A DNA stretch of 64,000 nt from Piromyces finnis (Eukaryota > Neocallimastigomycota > Neocallimastigomycetes > Neocallimastigales > Neocallimastigaceae): assembly GCA_002104945.1 (NCBI GenBank), contig MCFH01000058.1, positions 62,001 to 126,000 of the forward strand. Direction: 5' to 3'. The position numbers and the translations under genes are program-made. This document shows positions 43,576 through 53,378 of the stretch, in pieces. Every line of letters starts with the position of its first letter. The stretch's first letter is position 1. The notes beneath the pieces were generated by a model that did no database searches, was not told the DNA's origin, and saw only the letters and a program-made list of their open reading frames with translations.

Positions 43576-44544
43576 ATGGATAATACTACTAAAGGTATTA
43601 CCTTTAATAGAATACCTATTTTGGGTTCAACAAAGGTTGAATTTGATGATTGGGAATTTTCTTTCAAACATTGGTGTAATTTATATAAAGTACCAGAACA
43701 AGAAAAGTTAGAATACCTTATATCATTAACTACGGGTACAGCTAGAACAATTGTAGTTAATGCATTAAATAAAGAAACACTAGATGATTATTATACCATC
43801 ATCAAAAACCTTAAAAGTCATTTTAAAGGTTCCATACCAAAGAATTCAAGACTATTAGAATTATCTACTATTACGATAAAGAAAAATGAAAGTGTATCTG
43901 ATTCCAATATTAAATTTGACTCTTTAATAAATAAAACAAACTTAAAAATGTCAAATGAAATCATATTGTCCTACTATATTAATGCTTTTAGAAACCTTAC
44001 TAAAACTTACGAAGCACTTTTAGAAGCTGAACCAAAAAGTTTAGAAGAAGCCAGAAACATTACTATTAAGAAAGAAAAAATTTTCAATATAGTTGAAGAA
44101 AATAGACCAAAAATAAGAACTTCCATTAATTCTAGAAGGTCTCCAAATGATAATAATGCTCAAAGAAATAATGATAGAGCATATTCAAATAATTTTAATA
44201 GTTATAACCGAATGAATAACAATAACACTACTCAAAATGGTTTCAAAAATTATAATAATAGAAATTATACTAATAACTATAGAAATAATAATTATAATAG
44301 TAATATTCAAAGTAATAACTACAATAATGATAACAATAATTATTCAAGATTTAATAATATTAATCAAAATGTTGAGCAAAGAAGAAGTACCTTAAAATAC
44401 CCACAAAATAATGATGATGAGTTAAAAGAAATAACTCAAAAGCTTGCTGACCTAAAAATTAATGTTTGTTTAAATTGTAAAAGAATGGGTCATACTACGA
44501 ATGACTGTCCAGAATTAGATGACCAATACAATCATTTAAACTAA
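43576..44544 (+). CDS. gag: Gag of B2
   Basis: 322 residues, collinear with B1 Gag with only a few substitutions, mostly in the Asn-rich region; for example, VSDSN here replaces VSEFN in B1. Capsid domain, Asn-rich linker and zinc knuckle CX2CX4HX4C (CLNCKRMGHTTNDC) are intact, and the C-terminus is HLN. ATG start as in B1. Although pol is destroyed, this Gag could still form particles. Compared with pol, the gag reading frame has stayed open in both B copies and in I. Confidence 0.9.
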   Translation: MDNTTKGITFNRIPILGSTKVEFDDWEFSFKHWCNLYKVPEQEKLEYLISLTTGTARTIVVNALNKETLDDYYTIIKNLKSHFKGSIPKNSRLLELSTITIKKNESVSDSNIKFDSLINKTNLKMSNEIILSYYINAFRNLTKTYEALLEAEPKSLEEARNITIKKEKIFNIVEENRPKIRTSINSRRSPNDNNAQRNNDRAYSNNFNSYNRMNNNNTTQNGFKNYNNRNYTNNYRNNNYNSNIQSNNYNNDNNNYSRFNNINQNVEQRRSTLKYPQNNDDELKEITQKLADLKINVCLNCKRMGHTTNDCPELDDQYNHLN

Positions 44545-44584
44545 ATAATGGGAGTAAGCAATCTCCCATAAAAACTAAAATTAC
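44535..44584 (+). promoter_or_regulatory. -1 frameshift site of B2
   Basis: TTTAAAC (44535-44541), TAA stop, 6 nt spacer, stem ATGGGAG (44548-44554) with CTCCCAT (44563-44569), same 8 nt loop. The downstream partner reads ATTAC instead of ATTGC, so one pair of stem 2 is lost in this defective copy. Confidence 0.8.
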
Positions 44585-45458
44585 AAATAGTTCACAAAAT
44601 ACACAAGAAGCACAAATAAATTCTAATATCTCTAATGAAAATAATTATTCTATTAATGCGGCTCAAAAGAAAAAAATAAATGTTAAAACATTAGATAAAA
44701 ATAAAATATCACCAAATAATAAAAGTATTGTCAAACCTTCAATACTTAACCAACCTAACATTAGGAATTTAAAACAACAAAAGAAGGCTATTAGAGATAC
44801 TCGTAGAAGAAAAATTAGTGAAGATAAAGATGAAGTTATGGAAGAAATCCCAAATGAAGAAATAGAAATAGAAAGTGAAGAAGAACAAAATAATACAAAT
44901 GAAATACCTTTAGAAGAAGTTACTAATACAAAAGAACATATCCAACCTATTGAAATTAATAACTCTAATGTTTCTACCAATGAAGAAACTTTTAAAAATA
45001 ATAATGAAACAAATGATGTAAAAGTAAAGAAAAATTCTGTCAAACCCAAAGTAACTACAAAAAGAAATATGACAGAAATACAAATGTTAAAAACCAAAGA
45101 TAAATTTAGTATAATTAAAGAAGCAAATAATTTATATCCAAAAATAAGTCTTTCCCAATTACTTTCTGCTAGTCCATCACTCAGAAAAGAATTAGAACAA
45201 GGTTGTAAACCTAAAGTTGAAAAAGTGATGTACTCCTTTAATAACTCTAATATTCCATTAATAATTGGTTATATAGATGGAAAATATTTAAAAATTCTTT
45301 ACGATACTGGCGCAAATGTCAATATCATTACTACAAATGGTTTTAATAAACTATCAAATAAAAATATTGAAAAAAGTGATGAGGAACAAAATATAACTAT
45401 TGCTAATGGTACTACTGTTCCTACAAATGTTTTTACTACTTTAAAAATAAATATTAAT

Positions 45459-45578
45459 TTTTCATTTGGAAGTTTAAAGTGCTATTTTATATTTAAATTT
45501 AATTTCTTAAAAAACATTTTTTACTATATAATTAAAACATTCTTACCTGGCCGCATAACCAAACCCCAAAACTTAACA
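45459..45578 (-). repeat. Fragment of Q-family LTR end
   Basis: About 120 bp matching 38167-38286 (TTTCATTTGGAAG, CCTGGCCGCATAACCAAA, ACTTAACA). It ends exactly at the Q terminus CTTAACA, directly against nucleotide 32 of the C LTR. Confidence 0.75.
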
Positions 45579-46329
45579 TTAATACGTATTTAAAATAATG
45601 TATAATGTATTAAATTAATGTACCGTAAATTTTACAAATATTTACATCACAATACATTAACATAAATTTATGTAAAATTTAACTTATTGATAAGATAAAG
45701 TTTTTAATGATAAAATAAAATTTTAAATTAAATAATTTTTAACCAATAAATATTTTAAATAATAAAATTTTTTTTCATAAACTAAGCCTCAAAATTAGAA
45801 ATAAATAAATTAAATATATGTTTGAAATATAATCAACCATATAGTAAATAAATATAAACTTTATTTTAAGTTTAGAAAATTCTTTAGTAAATAAATTGAA
45901 TTTAAATAGTTTAATACAAATAATTTCTTTTAATAAATGTATAAATGTAAACAATGTAAAATTATAATATTAAAACATGTATATTAGAATTTATTCAATT
46001 TATTTAAAAAGTATAAATAAAGAAAATTTTTCAACTATTGAAACGATAGTTGGAAAATCGTATAGGTTAATTTTGTTTAGATAAATTAACATTAGTTTAT
46101 AATTAGTTTATAGTTTAGATTAATAATTTTAGTTTTAAATAAATATAAATTGATTACCTAGTGAGGGCTCTGGTAAAATATCCTTCACGGTAAAGTAATC
46201 AACGGTTGTTTTAGTTTAGTTATTTTAAAATAATTTAATAAATAAAATATAAAAAATTAAAAATAATTTAAAGTGTAGTTTAGAATATTGAGTGTATACA
46301 AACCTGAACTTAGTTTAGAATATTTTACA
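45579..46329 (+). repeat. 5' LTR of element C, 5' truncated
   Basis: Aligned to the 3' LTR from its nucleotide 32 onward. TATAAATA box at 46012-46019; inferred start and self-primer AGTTGGAAAAT at 46048-46058; conserved stem GATTAC (46152) with GTAATC (46195) enclosing GTGAGGG and CCTTCAC. Ends GAATATTTTACA. Confidence 0.85.
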
Positions 46330-46726
46330 ATTTTCCAACTTATTAGAATAGGAAGTTCACCTTTGTATACGAATAGTAATAGAAAATAATATTATAAAAA
46401 AAAAAAAAAATTTTTTTTGTTAGAAATTAATTTTAGTTAATTTCGGGGTATTTTATAATTATTTGGTATAGAATAATTTGTTGCTAAAATAGTTTAATAG
46501 TTAATAATCAATAAATAGTAATAATAAAAATATATTAGTTTGGTTAATAACTAGTTGTTAGTTTAGTAGTAGTAAATAATAAAAAGGTTAGTATAGTATA
46601 ATAATAAGGTTGTTAAATTATTTATTTAATATAAGAATAAAATAATTAGGAATAGTCAAGTTGAATAGTATAAATAATTGGGATATTAAATATTGGTTGA
46701 CTATTTGTTGTTTATTAAGTAGTAAT

Positions 46727-46999
46727 ATGAATACTAGATATAGAATGTTAGACAACCGTGACGATGGAATAGCTGGAGTCAGTGACGCAGGCTCTGAGGC
46801 GAGTTCCATGATGGATATTGAGGATGAGATTGGTAAAAGCGTTAACACCAGGGGAAAACTCATCCCAAAACCTCCAAGATTTTCGGGAAAAAGAAGTGAA
46901 CTTCTTTACTTCCTGGCAAGATTGGAGAAATACTTTAAATATAACTTGGAAGAAGATGCTACCTGGAAGGAACCGCCGCCGAATGGTTTGCCGACTTAG
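46727..46999 (+). pseudogene. gag: N-terminal Gag fragment of element C, out of frame with the rest
   Basis: Begins at ATG 46727 (MNTRYRMLDN) and reaches the Gag block KPPRFSGKRSELLYFLARLEKYF, then runs out of frame to a stop at 46997-46999. The Gag motif AAEWFADL continues in another frame from about 46972. Compared with D Gag, about 11 residues are missing between the two, so a small deletion near 46950-46972 probably caused the shift. Relatives A, D and P have this region intact. Confidence 0.8.
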
Positions 47000-49900
47000 A
47001 AAGAGAAGAAAGCCCCCTGTTGAACTCTTACGAAGACTTTATCGAAGCAATGAAGGCTCGCTACAAAACTTGCAACAGTGCCGATGTAGCCAATAGTCGA
47101 CTTGCAAAATTGAAGTCAAGTCAATTCAAGAACGTCATGGACTACTGCGAAGAATTTGAAAAGATGGCTAGAGACTCGTCTTTTAACGATGAAGCGAAAA
47201 TCCATTTCTTTATGGAAGGTTTACCAACTTCAGTCAAGGAAAAAGCTAAGCTCCTTTACCCAAGAATTAGGAAGTTAACTGAGTTAATTAATGTCGTTGC
47301 TGCCAATATAGAATTAGAATGGAAAGTCTTTGGAAAAGATCCTATGGATGTCGACGGAAAGAAGAACCGAAGATATAACAGAGACTTAGGATCAAGGTAC
47401 CTCTCTTATGGTGTAAAATATAGAAATTATATAGACCAAGAAAGCCCCACTACCTCAGTTAAACCAAGAAAATGTTTCTTCTGCAAAAGGACTGGACATG
47501 TTAAAAAGGATTGTCCTCAACTTAAGGATAAGGTTATAAATAGACCAAAAGCATTCATGGCTACTACCGCTGGAAGAAGAATGTTAAATGTTTACGATAT
47601 TCTGTTACAAGTTAATAATGGTGTTTATCTTAAGGCTCTTGTGGATTCTGGTTCGGACTTGGACTTTTTGGATTGGAAGGCCGTTGATAAGTACAAGATT
47701 CCATTCCAAAGAATGTTTAAGGATAAATATGTTGAAGGTATAGGTGGTAATGGATTCTTGAAGTATGAAACAATTCCTTTGATCATGAATATCAAGAATC
47801 ATAAGGAATCCATTCAATTCTACCTTACCGATCTTCCTTCTGGTATTTCTGTTATTTTGGGTAAGAATTGGTTAAGAAAACATGATCCTACAATTAGCTT
47901 CAAGGATCAAACTCTAGAATTTAAGTCCAAATTCTGTTCTTTAAATTGCTGTGCTACTCCAGAAGAAATGGAAAAAAGAAGCAAAGAAGAAGAATTGTCC
48001 AAGGAAGAAGAAAGAAGAAAAGAGAAGGAACTAGTACAGGAAATACTCAATAATTATAAAAATAGTTTAAAAATTAGAGATAGTGAAATTAAGAACAAAG
48101 AAAATATAAAAATTATAGATAAAATTAAAAATACATGTATTAAAAAGAAATGTAGTAAAAACTTAAAATTAAATAAAAAGAATGTTCAAAAGTATATTGT
48201 ATGTAGTGTTATTTCAAATGAAGGAAATAAAGGTGAAGATGTTGAAGAAAGTGTTGTAGAAATTCCTGATGTATATAAGGAATTTGAAAGTGTATTTGAT
48301 GAAGTTGAGTGTAATGAACTACCTCCACATCGAATATACGATTGTAAAATAAGATTGAAAGATAAAGATAACTTATTTTATGGTCCGTTATACCCTTTGA
48401 CAGAAGAAGAAAGGAATACGTTAAAGGAGTATATTTCTGAAAATTTAGAAAAAGGATTTATTAGACCGTCTACTTCACCTGCTGGAGCACCTGTATTGTT
48501 CGTTAGGAAAAAGGATGGGACTTTAAGATTGTGTGTTGACTACCGAAGACTCAATGAAAACATAATCAGAGATTCATATCCGTTGCCTCTCATATCAGAA
48601 TTATTCGATAGATTAAGGGAAGCAAAAGTATTTACTAAACTTGATCTCAAGTCTGCTTATAATCTAGTTCGAATAAATGAGGGTGATGAATATAAAACTG
48701 CATTTAGGACAAGATTTGGTCACTTTGAATATCTTGTCATGCCGTTTGGGTTGAAAAACGCTCCTGCAACTTTCCAACATTTTATCAATGATGTTCTCGG
48801 GGAATACTTGGATGAATTCGCTTTTTCTTATATTGATGATATTCTTATCTATTCGAAAAACTTAGAAGAACATCGAAAGCACATAAAGAAAGTTCTTCAA
48901 AGATTAAAAGAAAATGGTTTATATGCAAAACTTAGTAAATGCGAATTTGAAACTTCAGAAACTACTTTCTTAGGGCATGTTATCTCAGATAAAGGAATCT
49001 CTATGGATCCAAAGAAGGTTAAAGCTATTATGGAATGGCCTGTACCAACATCTGTTAAAGAAGTGCAATCATTTATCGGATTATGTAATTATTATAGAAG
49101 ATTTATTCCAAACTTTGCTGGTATTGCTAAACCGTTACATAATCTAACAAAGAAAGATGTTAAATTTCATTGGTCAGAAGAATGTAATGAAGCTTTTTGT
49201 ACTTTAAAGAAATTCTTTACCGAAGAACCAATTTTAATTCATGCTGATCCTGAATTACCTTTTGTGGTTGAGACAGACGCAAGTAATTTTGCAATTGGTG
49301 CTGTATTGTCTCGAAGGTTACCGAATAATAATGAACTTCATCCAATTTGTTATTATTCAAGGGGATTGACTAAATCGGAAAAGAATTATCCTATTTATGA
49401 TAAGGAACTTTTGGCTGTTATTGAAGCTTTGAAACAATGGAGACACTACTTAGAAGGAGCCAAGCATCAATTTATGATCTATACGGATCATAAAAATCTT
49501 ACCTTTCCTAGGAAGCCTGAACTATTGTCGCAAAGACAAATTCGCTGGAATTTGTTTTTGACCCGTTATGATTTCAAAATACAATATAGACCGGGTAAAG
49601 AAGGTGGAAAACCTGATGCTTTTTCAAGACGTCCTGATTATGAAGAAGATAAAAGTAACAAAGAAGACGAAGAAGCCTATTCTTGCTTGACAGTTAAAGA
49701 AATCGAAGATACTTTATGTCTTGTGTCTATTCAAGGGAATCTCAAAGAAGATTTAATTAAAGATATTAAAGAAGACGAAGAAATTAAGGAGTTAATAAAT
49801 ATTCTACAAGGAAAATCTACCGCAAGTAAGAAGTATAAGAAGTTAATGAAGAATTTTAAGTTAAGCGAAGAAGGAATTCTTTTGTATAAAAGTTTAATTT

Positions 49901-51195
49901 ATGCACCAAAGAAAATGAGAGATATAATAATCTCAATGCATCATGACAATCCAATTCATGGTCATTTTGGTATTATTAAAACAAAAGAATTAATTACAAG
50001 AAACTTTGTTTGGATAAACATGACTCAAGATATAGTTAAGTTTATTGCTTCTTGTAAAGTTTGTGGAGCTGCTAAGGTTGATCGTCATAGACCTTATGGA
50101 CTTTTACAGCCGCTACCAACTCCTGAAAGACCGTGGTCTTCTGTTTCTATGGATTTTATAACTGATTTGCCAAAGTCAAAGGAAAAAACAGTTATAATGG
50201 TTGTTGTGGATAGATTAACGAAGATGGCTCATTTTATTCCGTTTAGAATGATTCCGACTGCTCAAATTGCCGCTGATGTTTTCTTTAGAGAAGTTTTTCG
50301 TTTACATGGCCTACCTGATGAAATAATATCGGATCGAGGAACCCAATTTACTTCTGAATTTTGGCAAAGATTATGCACTTTGTTGAACATTAAGCACAAT
50401 ATTTCGAGTGCTCACCATCCTCAAACAGACGGGCAGACTGAACGTGTAAATAGTATATTAGAACAATTTCTTAGATGTTACATTAACAAAAGAAATAATA
50501 ACTGGATGAATCTTCTGCCTTATGCCGAATTTGCGTATAATAATACACTTCAGCAATCTATAAATCAAACTCCATTCTTTGCAAATTATGGGCAAAATCC
50601 AAGATTTAATATCGATATTCCTGCTGATAGTGACAACAGAAGAGCTAACAGGCACGCCTCTCAGATGCAAGATAATATTAAATTTTTAAAGAAGAACTTA
50701 GAAAAAGCCAAGGAAAGATATAAGAAATACGCCGATTGTATTAGACTTATTGGACCTAAGTTAAAGGTTGGTGACTTAGTTTGGTTAAAGCGTCCTGATT
50801 TACTTCCGAAAGGGCCTCCAAAATTAACAAATAAGAAACTTGGACCATTTAAGATCATTGAAAAAACAGGACCTGTTTCTTATAAATTGGAACTACCAGA
50901 AAGTCTAAGATGTCATCCCGTTTTTCACATTTCGAATTTAGAACCTTTTGTTGAAAGAGAAGTTGAAGTGAATGAATCAACTTCTAGAATTCCAAACATT
51001 GCTACTGATTCTACTGAAGGAAGAATTCCATTGAAGATTGTTAGTGAAAAAGTTGTTAATGGAACTAAGTACTACTTTGTGGTTTGGAAAAGTTTATTAC
51101 CTTCTGAAAGTACATGGCTTAGAGAAGATGAAATCGAAGACCCTCAAATGATCCAGGAATACCTTAAACATAAGTCGCTCAGGGGCTCGACTTAA
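46972..51195 (+). CDS. gag-pol: Gag-Pol polyprotein of element C (lacks proper N-terminus)
   Basis: About 1407 codons open without a stop; no ATG at its beginning. It covers the rest of Gag (AAEWFADL, ARYKTCNSADVANSRLAKLK), zinc knuckle CX2CX4HX4C (CFFCKRTGHVKKDC, about 47473-47515), protease (LVDSGSDLDFLD), a Lys/Glu-rich linker, RT (LRLCVDYRRLN, VMPFGLKNAP, FSYIDD), RNase H (VETDASNFAIGA, YTDHKNL), integrase zinc finger (HHDN..HGHFG..CKVCG), core D, D, E ([24 protein letters not shown]), GPF domain (LGPFKIIEK) and chromodomain (YYFVVWKSLLPSESTWLREDEI). Every catalytic motif is present; only the Gag N-terminal frameshift disables the copy. Confidence 0.9.
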   Translation, partial: TAAEWFADLEREESPLLNSYEDFIEAMKARYKTCNSADVANSRLAKLKSSQFKNVMDYCEEFEKMARDSSFNDEAKIHFFMEGLPTSVKEKAKLLYPRIRKLTELINVVAANIELEWKVFGKDPMDVDGKKNRRYNRDLGSRYLSYGVKYRNYIDQESPTTSVKPRKCFFCKRTGHVKKDCPQLKDKVINRPKAFMATTAGRRMLNVYDILLQVNNGVYLKALVDSGSDLDFLDWKAVDKYKIPFQRMFKDKYVEGIGGNGFLKYETIPLIMNIKNHKESIQFYLTDLPSGISVILGKNWLRKHDPTISFKDQTLEFKSKFCSLNCCATPEEMEKRSKEEELSKEEERRKEKELVQEILNNYKNSLKIRDSEIKNKENIKIIDKIKNTCIKKKCSKNLKLNKKNVQKYIVCSVISNEGNKGEDVEESVVEIPDVYKEFESVFDEVECNELPPHRIYDCKIRLKDKDNLFYGPLYPLTEEERNTLKEYISENLEKGFIRPSTSPAGAPVLFVRKKDGTLRLCVDYRRLNENIIRDSYPLPLISELFDRLREAKVFTKLDLKSAYNLVRINEGDEYKTAFRTRFGHFEYLVMPFGLKNAPATFQHFINDVLGEYLDEFAFSYIDDILIYSKNLEEHRKHIKKVLQRLKENGLYAKLSKCEFETSETTFLGHVISDKGISMDPKKVKAIMEWPVPTSVKEVQSFIGLCNYYRRFIPNFAGIAKPLHNLTKKDVKFHWSEECNEAFCTLKKFFTEEPILIHADPELPFVVETDASNFAIGAVLSRRLPNNNELHPICYYSRGLTKSEKNYPIYDKELLAVIEALKQWRHYLEGAKHQFMIYTDHKNLTFPRKPELLSQRQIRWNLFLTRYDFKIQYRPGKEGGKPDAFSRRPDYEEDKSNKEDEEAYSCLTVKEIEDTLCLVSIQGNLKEDLIKDIKEDEEIKELINILQGKSTASKKYKKLMKNFKLSEEGILLYKSLIYAPKKMRDIIISMHHDNPIHGHFGIIKTKELITRNFVWINMTQDIVKFIASCKVCGAAKVDRHRPYGLLQPLPTPERPWSSVSMDFITDLPKSKEKTVIMVVVDRLTKMAHFIPFRMIPTAQIAADVFFREVFRLHGLPDEIISDRGTQFTSEFWQRLCTLLNIKHNISSAHHPQTDGQTERVNSILEQFLRCYINKRNNNWMNLLPYAEFAYNNTLQQSINQTPFFANYGQNPRFNIDIPADSDNRRANRHASQMQDNIKFLKKNLEKAKERYKKYADCIRLIGPKLKVGDLVWLKRPDLLPKGPPKLTNKKLGPFKIIEKTGPVSYKLELPESLRCHPVFHISNLEPFVEREVEVNESTSRIPNIATDSTEGRIPLKIVSEKVVNGTKYYFVVWKSLLPSESTWLREDEIEDPQMIQEYLKHKSLRGST

Positions 51196-51206
51196 GAAGA
51201 GGGGCA

Positions 51207-51997
51207 TGTAAAATATTGTATTAATAGAATAATGTATTTAATACGTATTTAAAATAATGTATAATGTATTAAATTAATGTACCGTAAATTTTATTTTTTA
51301 ATTACAAAAATTTATATCACAATACATTAACATAAATTTATGTAAAATATAATTTTATGATAAGATAAAGTTTTTGATGATAAAATAAAATTTTAAATTA
51401 AATAAATTTTAACCAATAAATATTTTAGATAATAAAAAATTTTTTTTATAAACTAAGCCTCAAAATTAGAAATAAATAAATTGAATATATGTTTGAAATA
51501 TAATCAACCATATAGTAAATAAATCAAAACTTTATTTTAAGTTTAGAAAATTCTTTAGTAAATAAATTGAATTTAAATAGTTTAATAAAAATAATTTCTT
51601 TTAATAAATGTATAAATGTAAACAATGTAAAATTATAATATTAAAACATGTATATTAGAATTTATTCAATTTATTTAAAAAGTATAAATAAAGAAAATTT
51701 TTCAACTATTGAAACGATAGTTGGAAAATCGTATAGGTTAATTTTGTTTAGATAAATTAACATTAGTTTATAATTAGTTTATAGTTTAGATTAATAATTT
51801 TAGTTTTAAATAAATATAAATTGATTACCTAGTGAGGGCTCTGGTAAAATATCCTTCACGGTAAAGTAATCAACGGTTGTTTAGTTAGTATAGTTTTAAA
51901 AATAAATAAATAAATAAATAAAAATTATTATTAAAAATAATTAGTTTAATTGTTAGTTTAGTGTTGTATACAAACCTGAACTTTAGAATATTTTACA
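51207..51997 (+). repeat. 3' LTR of element C
   Basis: 791 bp with terminal inverted repeat TGTAAAATATT / AATATTTTACA. Preceded by GAAGAGGGGCA. Carries the same covarying stem at 51823-51873. Confidence 0.92.
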
Positions 51998-52800
51998 GAA
52001 ATTAATAAATATAAAATTATTATTAAACCTGATTTTTAAGTTAACCCTAAAAGTAACTTAAAACAAGTTATAGTTTAATTAAGTACTTTACCAAAATTCT
52101 TAAATAAAATTAATCCTAAACACTGCATATATTTTGATCATTGAAAGAAAATAATAAATTTTAATTAATCGAGATCAAAATATATAACTTTTGTTAAATT
52201 AATTGTTAAATTAAATATTTAATAACTTCATTAGTAAATTACACTTTAAAAGTAAACAAATATAATAATTCATGTTATAAAATAATATAATTAAACACCT
52301 TTATTAAAACATTAATAATAATTATTACTTTAATTAATTGTAAAATAAACAACTTTTTATATTCTTTAACTTTTAATTATTTCTTTTATTGTTATTTCTA
52401 ATTACTTTTATTATTTTTATTGTAAATAGTTATTAATTTTATTGCTTTAATGTAAATAGTTTAAATTTAAAAGAAAATATAAATACATGTAAATATTCTT
52501 ATTTTAATCATTATTATTATTATTATTAATAAAGAAATATTATATAGTTAGATTAATATTTTATAATTTTAATAATCACTTTTATACTTAAATAAATAAA
52601 ATTTTAAATATTTAAATATTAGAAAAACAAGTGTTTCTAATAAAACAATTTAGTGTTTTAACAAAACAATTTTATTAATTTTTATAAAAACGATTTTAAA
52701 TCTTAATCAATATAACTTATATAGTTATAACAAAAGATATAATATAATAATCACTTTTTGAAGTAAAATTCAAAATTAAGATTATTATCAAATTATATCA
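51998..52800 (+). repeat. Solo LTR G4 (first 11 nt displaced by C)
   Basis: 803 bp beginning GAAATTAATAAAT, nucleotide 12 of the G LTR, and ending AATTATATCA. Closest by eye to G2. Confidence 0.85.
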
Positions 52801-52805
52801 TTTTT

Positions 52806-53309
52806 TGATACGAAGAAGATATTATCTTAATTCTATAAAGGAATATAGAAAGTGATAATATTTGTATCTAAAAAAAAAATAAAAAAAATAAAATAAAATA
52901 AATGATTTTTATACTTGTTCATTTGCAAGTCTTTGTTAGTTTAAAATATAAAATTATTTTATTTAATTATAAAGTTTTAATATTTAATAACTCTTGTATT
53001 ATTAAATATATATATGTTATGGTTTAATACATCTTGAATGTATGTAAATATAATCACAACTATTATTTTAATAAAATTTAATATTATTATCTAATTTTAC
53101 TGGATTATTAGGAACATCTTTTAAAATAAAATAATTCTATCACTATTTATACAAAATTATTATTTTAAAGTATAATTATAAACAAATATAAACTATTTAA
53201 TTTAAAAATAAATAAACAATAAAATAGACAAAAAGTTTACATTTATAGTTTTTAATTTAATAATTTTATACATGTTAATTATTTTAATTTTCAACTATCT
53301 GTGTTTTAA

Positions 53310-53343
<34 letters not shown>

Positions 53344-53375
53344 AATTCATAATTTATAAATTTAATTATTTATCA
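52806..53375 (+). repeat. Solo LTR H4
   Basis: 570 bp, TGATACGAAGAAG...TTATTTATCA, flanked by TTTT (52802-52805 and 53376-53379). It starts with the H hairpin (to about 52870) and lies 5 nt after G4. Confidence 0.85.
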
Positions 53376-53378
53376 TTT

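Larger units (their letters stand above)
40867..45458 (+). mobile_element. Element B2: second B copy, 3' truncated
   Basis: G-type 5' LTR (40867-41675), tRNA-Tyr-like primer site, leader, intact gag, frameshift site and about 900 bp of pol, all near identical to B1. Similarity to B1 stops at 45458 inside the protease region, where sequence of the Q family begins. G4 (51998-52800) could be its 3' LTR, but flanking bases do not confirm this. Confidence 0.85.
44535..45593 (+). pseudogene. pol: Truncated Pol of B2 fused to foreign sequence
   Basis: The -1 frame is open through the N-terminal extension and the protease motif (LYDTGANVNIIT, about 45300-45330) but matches B1 only to 45458. The frame then runs by chance through the Q-type fragment and the first bases of the C LTR to a stop at 45593. 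RT, RNase H and integrase are absent. The protease lacks its C-terminal half. Confidence 0.85.
45579..51997 (+). mobile_element. Element C: chromovirus with near-intact polyprotein
   Basis: The 5' LTR (45579-46329) lacks its first 31 nt; the 3' LTR (51207-51997) is complete. Internal start ATTTTCCAACT is the exact complement of AGTTGGAAAAT inside the LTR. Purine tract AAGAAGAGGGGCA abuts the 3' LTR. The right flank GAAAT lies inside the LTR G4 at about its 12th base, so C inserted there; the left target copy is lost with the LTR start. The LTRs differ by many small changes, so C is older than D and P. Confidence 0.9.

Noticed and set aside
47020-47040. Start of the C polyprotein at 47020
   Set aside because: This is a TTG inside Gag; the frame is open further upstream to about 46972 and Gag homology continues there.
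40867-52800. G3 and G4 as the two LTRs of one B2 element with C nested inside
   Set aside because: Flanking 4 bp (ATGT and TTTT) do not match and G4 is closer by eye to G2 than to G3. Left open, not annotated.
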